A stretch of 9,242 bases of DNA, from positions 1 through 9,242 of the forward strand of contig CAITUF010000311.1 in assembly GCA_903895475.1 (NCBI GenBank), read 5' to 3'. The notes under the pieces were generated by a model that had not been told where the DNA came from, did no database searches, and was given only the letters and a program-made list of their open reading frames with translations. This stretch comes from an uncultured Opitutia bacterium (GTDB lineage: Bacteria; Verrucomicrobiota; Verrucomicrobiia; Opitutales; UBA953). A program made the translations under genes and the position numbers. Below are positions 5,979 through 9,242 of the stretch, in pieces. Each line of letters starts with the position of its first letter. The first letter of the stretch is position 1.

Positions 5979-6749
5979 ATGAAACCTCGCCTGCCGTTTA
6001 CCCTCTTCGCGTGCTGCCTCGTTGCGCTGCTCGGCGCCGCCGATCAGCCCGCGGCCAAGGCCGAGCCTATCGCGAAAAAGGGCTTCGGCTTACCAGAACG
6101 CAAAGGCATGGACGCCCATCACCTCGAGTTGCTCACGGTCGGCTGGTTTTACAATTGGGGTGACAGCACGAAACTGACAACGCATGCGCAGTTTGTGCCG
6201 ATGACCTTCTCGGGCCGACGCGAACCTCCCAAGAGTAAGGAAAAAATTCTGCTCGGATTCAACGAGCCTGACCACCTAAAGCAGGCGAACCTGACGCCCG
6301 CCGCGGCGCTCGAGAAATGGCCAGCGCTGGTCGCTAAGTCGGAGACGATTATCGCCCCCGCCCTCGCCGGCAACCCCTTGAAGAGCGAATGGCTGACCAC
6401 TTTCCTGAAGGCAAACCCTAAGGTCGATGCGATCGCCGTGCATTGGTATAAAGGTGCCGATTCAGCGCGCTTCATCAAGGACCTAGAAGAGATCCACGCG
6501 CACTTCAAGAAGCCGCTTTGGGTCACGGAATTCGCCCCGCAAACGATGGCGGACTCGGCGGAGAACCCGACGAAGTTCACGCAAGCGCAAGTCAACACAT
6601 TCATCGCGGAGACGACGGCCTTCATGGAAAAGACGCCATGGGTCTCCCGCTACGCTTGGCACCACTCTGGGGTCGGCACGTCGGCCTTATTCACCAAAGA
6701 CGGTCAACTGACCGAGACCGGCAAGGCCTACTCGGCAGTGAAGAAATAG
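5979..6749 (+). CDS. Secreted glycosyl hydrolase catalytic-core protein, GH128-like
   Basis: A 256-residue single-domain TIM-barrel hydrolase resembling the glycosyl hydrolase catalytic-core family (Glyco_hydro_cc, GH128), whose characterised members cut beta-1,3-glucan. A Sec signal occupies about residues 1-28 (ending AAKA). Ordered barrel motifs are GWFYNWG (55-61), LGFNEPD (92-98) with candidate acid/base Glu96, HWYKG (155-159), WVTEF (181-185) with candidate nucleophile Glu184, and RYAWHH (224-229). All are at the spacing expected for the family and both glutamates are present, so it should be active. The ATG at 5979 lacks a nearby Shine-Dalgarno (AAGG is 13 nt away). The stop TAG overlaps a possible GTG start of the next gene, indicating one transcript. 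The substrate is inferred from family: beta-1,3-glucan such as laminarin or callose, though close relatives of unknown specificity exist. Confidence 0.88.
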   Translation: MKPRLPFTLFACCLVALLGAADQPAAKAEPIAKKGFGLPERKGMDAHHLELLTVGWFYNWGDSTKLTTHAQFVPMTFSGRREPPKSKEKILLGFNEPDHLKQANLTPAAALEKWPALVAKSETIIAPALAGNPLKSEWLTTFLKANPKVDAIAVHWYKGADSARFIKDLEEIHAHFKKPLWVTEFAPQTMADSAENPTKFTQAQVNTFIAETTAFMEKTPWVSRYAWHHSGVGTSALFTKDGQLTETGKAYSAVKK

Positions 6750-6763
6750 TGCCTGCATCTTTG

Positions 6764-7426
6764 ATGCGTTCCCTTGCCATCATCGGCCTACTCGTCGTCG
6801 CCGTCGGTTGCGGCGGCAAAGCCACAACGGCTGAGCGGGTCGCAACTCACGGCGAAGCGGTCAAGGCCCGCCTGAGTCCGGCCTTCGCCGCCCAAGGTGT
6901 TGCGTACCCACCTCCCAGCCTGACCTTGATCGGCCTTAAAGCGGAGAAGCGCCTCGAAGTCTGGGCGCCGGATGCCTCCGGACAGCCACGATTACTCAAG
7001 GTCTACCCGATCTTAGCCGCGAGCGGTGGCATCGGACCCAAACTGCGCGAAGGCGACCAACAGGTCCCGGAAGGCCTTTACGCAATCGAATCCTTAAACC
7101 CCAACAGCCGCTTTCACCTCGCACTACGGGTGAACTATCCGAACCCCGACGACCGTCGTCGGGCGCAAGCAGACGGGCGCACGCAACTGGGCGGCGACAT
7201 CATGATCCACGGCAGCAACGCATCCATTGGTTGCCTCGCCATGGGCGATCCCGCCGCGGAAGAGCTCTTCGTCCTCGCTGCCCTGACGGGCCCGAGGAAC
7301 ATCCAAATCATCCTCAGCCCCGTTGACTTTCGGAAAGAGGCCTCGGTCATTCTTCCAGCGGGGCAACCCGCTTGGGTGGCCGAACGCCACGCCCAGATTA
7401 AAGCGGAGTTGCGTCGGTTCCGCTGA
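6764..7426 (+). CDS. L,D-transpeptidase-fold (YafK/DpaA-like) lipoprotein
   Basis: A 220-residue envelope protein with a YkuD-type cysteine active site. The block GPKLREGDQQVPEGLYAIESLNP (split as 91-100 and 101-113), then NYPNPDDRRR (124-133) and IHGSNASIGCLAM (148-160) with His149 and Cys157, matches E. coli YafK/DpaA. That branch hydrolyses the link between murein and Lpp rather than making 3-3 crosslinks. The N-terminus MRSLAIIGLLVVAVGC ends in an acceptable lipobox with Cys16, so it is probably lipid-anchored. I chose the ATG at 6764. A GTG at 6749 overlapping the previous stop (TAGTG) is in frame and would add five residues, and translational coupling makes it a real alternative. Its role beside a glucan hydrolase is unclear. 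It could be envelope remodelling, or merely shared transcription. Confidence 0.88.
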   Translation: MRSLAIIGLLVVAVGCGGKATTAERVATHGEAVKARLSPAFAAQGVAYPPPSLTLIGLKAEKRLEVWAPDASGQPRLLKVYPILAASGGIGPKLREGDQQVPEGLYAIESLNPNSRFHLALRVNYPNPDDRRRAQADGRTQLGGDIMIHGSNASIGCLAMGDPAAEELFVLAALTGPRNIQIILSPVDFRKEASVILPAGQPAWVAERHAQIKAELRRFR

Positions 7427-7496
7427 CTGATTCGAGGCGGGGTTCATCCACAGGACAGGCTGGCTTTCCTGCCCGTGCCCACCACAGTCGCCCACG

Positions 7497-9026
7497 ATGA
7501 GTTTTTCCCTACTCGCAGCCTCCTTCGCCTTGGCTTTCGGCGGCCTCCCTGCCCTCGCGGAGACGAAGTCGTCCCTTCCGCCCGCAACACCGAAGCGGCC
7601 GCCCAACATCATCCTGATGGTCGCGGATGACCTCGGCTACGGCGACCTGAGTTGCTACGGAGCCACGCGTATCGCCACGCCGCACATCGATTCGCTGGCG
7701 CGCGAAGGCGTCCGCTTCACTGATGCGCACTCCTACAGCGGCATCTGCATGCCCTCGCGCTATGCGCTGCTCACGGGACGGTACACCTTTCGCCTGCAGC
7801 GGTCGATGGACTACGCGTGTAATTTCGATGCCGGACAAGTCTTGCTACCGGGGGCGCTGCAAGCCGCCGGTTACCGCACCGCCGCCATCGGCAAATGGCA
7901 CAATGGATTCGGTACGCAGATGAAGGTGGACTGGAATGCCGATCTCAAGCCAGGCCCGCTGGAGTTTGGCTTCGATACTTTCTTCGGCACCCCCCGCACC
8001 CATTCGGAACCGCCTTTGGTCTTCGTGCACGACCACCGCATCGTCGGGCTTGATCCGGCCGACCCGATCAGTGTCGACCAGTCCCCCGGCACGGGCGCAC
8101 ATGGTCGGCAAGTTGGCGGGGCCCAGGCAGCGGCGCAGCGCCCGGCCGACCAAGTCGACCTGCGACTGGCCGAAGAGGCAAAACAGTTCTTGGCCAAGCA
8201 ATCCACCGATCGCCCTTTCTTCCTCTACCTCTCGTGGGTTTCGCCACACTACCCCCTCCTGCCTTCGCCGCGCTTCCAAGGCAGCAGCGCAGCGGGCACC
8301 TACGGCGACTTCATCCAGCAGCTCGATCACTGCGTTGGGCAGGTACTTGCGGCGCTGAGGGCGCAAGGTCAGGCCGACAATACGATCATCGTCTTCACGA
8401 GCGATAACGGCGCCCGATACTTCCAACCCACACTGCGTACCGGGCATCGCGCCAACGGAGAACTCCTCGGACAGAAGACCGACGCCTGGGAGGGCGGACA
8501 TCGCGTCGCCTTCCTCGCCCGTTGGCCAGGACAGATTCCCGGCGGGACGGTCAGGAAAGACTACTTCCATCACGTCGACGTCATGGCGACCTTGATGAAC
8601 CTCGCTGGCGTGACCATGCCGACCGGCGCCTCACCGGATGGACGTTCGGAGCGGGTCGCTTGGCTCGAGCCGGAAAAGGCTCCCGCTAGCCGAACCGAAG
8701 GAATTCATCATGGCACCAACGGCTTGGCACTGCGACGCGGCGCTTGGGTTTACCTACCGAAACCAGGCTCGGGTGGGAAGACCGTCCCTGAGCCGACCAA
8801 ACCATGGAGCATCCCCTACGCCCAGATGAAGGTCAGCAACAGCGACGTCGATGAACGTGGGCAAATCAAGGCCGACGCCCCGAAAGAGCAGCTCTATCAC
8901 CTCGGTGAAGACTTGGCTCAACGCACCAACCGCGCCACGGCCCAACCGGCCTTGGTCCAAGAAATGCGCGAGCGCCTCCGCGAACTCACTGTTCCGGCGA
9001 GCGCCGCGCCGACTGTTCGGAAATAA
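7497..9026 (+). CDS. Secreted sulfatase (formylglycine type), complete
   Basis: A 509-residue S1-family sulfatase hydrolysing sulfate esters outside the cytoplasm. The signal peptide is residues 1-21 (ending PALA), followed by RPPNIILMVADDLGYGD (34-50) with metal-binding Asp44-Asp45. CMPSR (84-88) is the formylglycine signature with Cys84, and TGRY follows at 94-97. GKWH (132-135) has both the Lys and the His that the left-hand sulfatase lacks in part. SPHYP (249-253) supplies His251, TSDNG (301-305) the remaining metal ligands, and GQKTDAWEGGHR (325-336) the second substrate-site Lys327. The C-terminal subdomain contains the usual LYHLGEDLAQRTN (about 470-482). Length and all catalytic positions look normal. 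It begins 70 bp after the L,D-transpeptidase-like gene on the same strand and may be co-transcribed or have its own promoter. Maturation needs a formylglycine-generating enzyme that is not in this window. The substrate is not deducible. Confidence 0.95.
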   Translation: MSFSLLAASFALAFGGLPALAETKSSLPPATPKRPPNIILMVADDLGYGDLSCYGATRIATPHIDSLAREGVRFTDAHSYSGICMPSRYALLTGRYTFRLQRSMDYACNFDAGQVLLPGALQAAGYRTAAIGKWHNGFGTQMKVDWNADLKPGPLEFGFDTFFGTPRTHSEPPLVFVHDHRIVGLDPADPISVDQSPGTGAHGRQVGGAQAAAQRPADQVDLRLAEEAKQFLAKQSTDRPFFLYLSWVSPHYPLLPSPRFQGSSAAGTYGDFIQQLDHCVGQVLAALRAQGQADNTIIVFTSDNGARYFQPTLRTGHRANGELLGQKTDAWEGGHRVAFLARWPGQIPGGTVRKDYFHHVDVMATLMNLAGVTMPTGASPDGRSERVAWLEPEKAPASRTEGIHHGTNGLALRRGAWVYLPKPGSGGKTVPEPTKPWSIPYAQMKVSNSDVDERGQIKADAPKEQLYHLGEDLAQRTNRATAQPALVQEMRERLRELTVPASAAPTVRK

Positions 9027-9090
9027 TCCACCCGACTTCGTCCGGAGAGCGCGGCGTCTTCCTCGACATGGCATTGCTGAAGCAGGCCTA

Positions 9091-9107
9091 AGGCGGGGTT
9101 CCCGCTT
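9091..9107 (+). other. Short GC-rich hairpin between sulfatase and sialidase-like gene
   Basis: AGGCGGG and CCCGCTT pair over seven positions (one G-U) around a three-base loop, 65 bp after the sulfatase stop. No T-run follows, so it is not a classical intrinsic terminator. It may be a weak attenuator, an RNA stability element or chance. Confidence 0.3.
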
Positions 9108-9140
9108 GGCAGGACGACCCGCAAAGGCGACGATGGCCCC

Positions 9141-9242
9141 ATGCGCCTCGTTGCCCTGCTCGTACTCGGTTTGACCGCCCACCTCACTTCAGCGCAAGAA
9201 CCTCGGCGCGACTTCTCCATCCCGATGGTCGACCTAATGAAG
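9141..9242 (+). CDS. N-terminus of an exported protein, probably sialidase-like (cut by window edge)
   Basis: Only 34 codons are present. MRLVALLVLGLTAHLTSAQ is a clean Sec signal with likely cleavage after TSA or SAQ. The mature start FSIPMVDLMK resembles the opening of BNR-repeat sialidase/neuraminidase-family proteins common in Planctomycetota and Verrucomicrobiota, which begin with a similar F-x-I-P-x-x-D-L motif. The frame is open to the last base of the window. Other ATGs nearby (such as 9133) are out of frame and end quickly. Export is fairly certain; the family assignment rests on about ten residues and could be wrong. The direction and 114-bp spacing from the sulfatase suggest a joint role in glycan degradation. 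Confidence 0.5.
   Translation, partial: MRLVALLVLGLTAHLTSAQEPRRDFSIPMVDLMK

Noticed and set aside
6518..6763. N-terminal extension of the L,D-transpeptidase-like frame into the GH128-like gene
   Set aside because: It would overlap 232 bases of a well-conserved glycosidase, place the lipoprotein signal internally and add a sequence with no family similarity.
7452..7473. Possible terminator hairpin GGACAGG/CCTGCCC after the L,D-transpeptidase-like gene
   Set aside because: The stem has a central mismatch, the loop is eight bases and there is no following T-run, so it is not supportable as a terminator.
7845..8573. 242-residue minus-strand frame inside the second sulfatase
   Set aside because: Antisense shadow in GC-rich coding DNA. 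The sense strand encodes an intact sulfatase with all motifs, and the antisense product has no recognisable domain or signal.
1..9242. CRISPR arrays, tRNA or rRNA genes, insertion sequences, phage attachment sites
   Set aside because: I saw no regularly spaced repeats, cloverleaf-like segment, transposase frame, integrase or target-site duplication on either strand.

Overview
The window reads as a GC-rich bacterial chromosome segment, most likely from the Planctomycetota-Verrucomicrobiota group. I favour Verrucomicrobiota, for example an Opitutales-like aquatic lineage. This is an inference from gene content: formylglycine-type sulfatases, a PhoD-like phosphatase of the type common in that group, a PHB-depolymerase-like esterase, a GH128-like glycosidase and the start of a probable sialidase-like gene. 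No ribosomal or other phylogenetic marker is present to confirm it.

Layout from left to right. The N-terminal two thirds of a secreted sulfatase lies on the minus strand and runs off the left edge (1-950). It is divergent, across 230 bp, from an eight-helix membrane protein with a C-terminal SRPBCC domain (1181-2530, plus). That gene converges on a Tat-exported PhoD-like phosphatase (2527-4011, minus), and the two stop codons share a TTAA. A 156-bp spacer with four 12-bp degenerate tandem repeats and a strong G-quadruplex motif separates the phosphatase from a secreted alpha/beta-hydrolase esterase (4168-4998, minus). Upstream of that, on the same strand, is a complete YefM-YoeB toxin-antitoxin pair (5084-5582) with two abutting palindromes in front of it. 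After a 396-bp non-coding gap with a 14-bp palindrome and a TTGACA box, a plus-strand block follows: a GH128-like glycosidase (5979-6749), a YafK/DpaA-like L,D-transpeptidase-family lipoprotein (6764-7426), a second sulfatase (7497-9026) and the first 34 codons of a probable sialidase-like exported protein (9141 to the right edge).

Nearly every protein except the toxin-antitoxin pair carries an export signal (Sec, Tat or lipobox) or membrane helices. The window therefore looks like a cell-surface or periplasmic glycan-degradation neighbourhood: sulfatases remove sulfate esters, the esterase removes acyl or aryl esters, the glycosidase and putative sialidase cut sugar chains, and the phosphatase releases phosphate. 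No transporter, TonB receptor, sulfatase-maturating enzyme or dedicated regulator is visible, so a coordinated polysaccharide-utilisation locus is suggested but not shown.

I found no clearly new multi-gene system. The most interesting non-coding signals are the repeat plus G-quadruplex spacer at 4076-4157, the palindromes before yefM and before the GH128-like gene, and the near absence of Shine-Dalgarno sequences, with candidate promoters close enough to start codons to suggest short or absent leaders.
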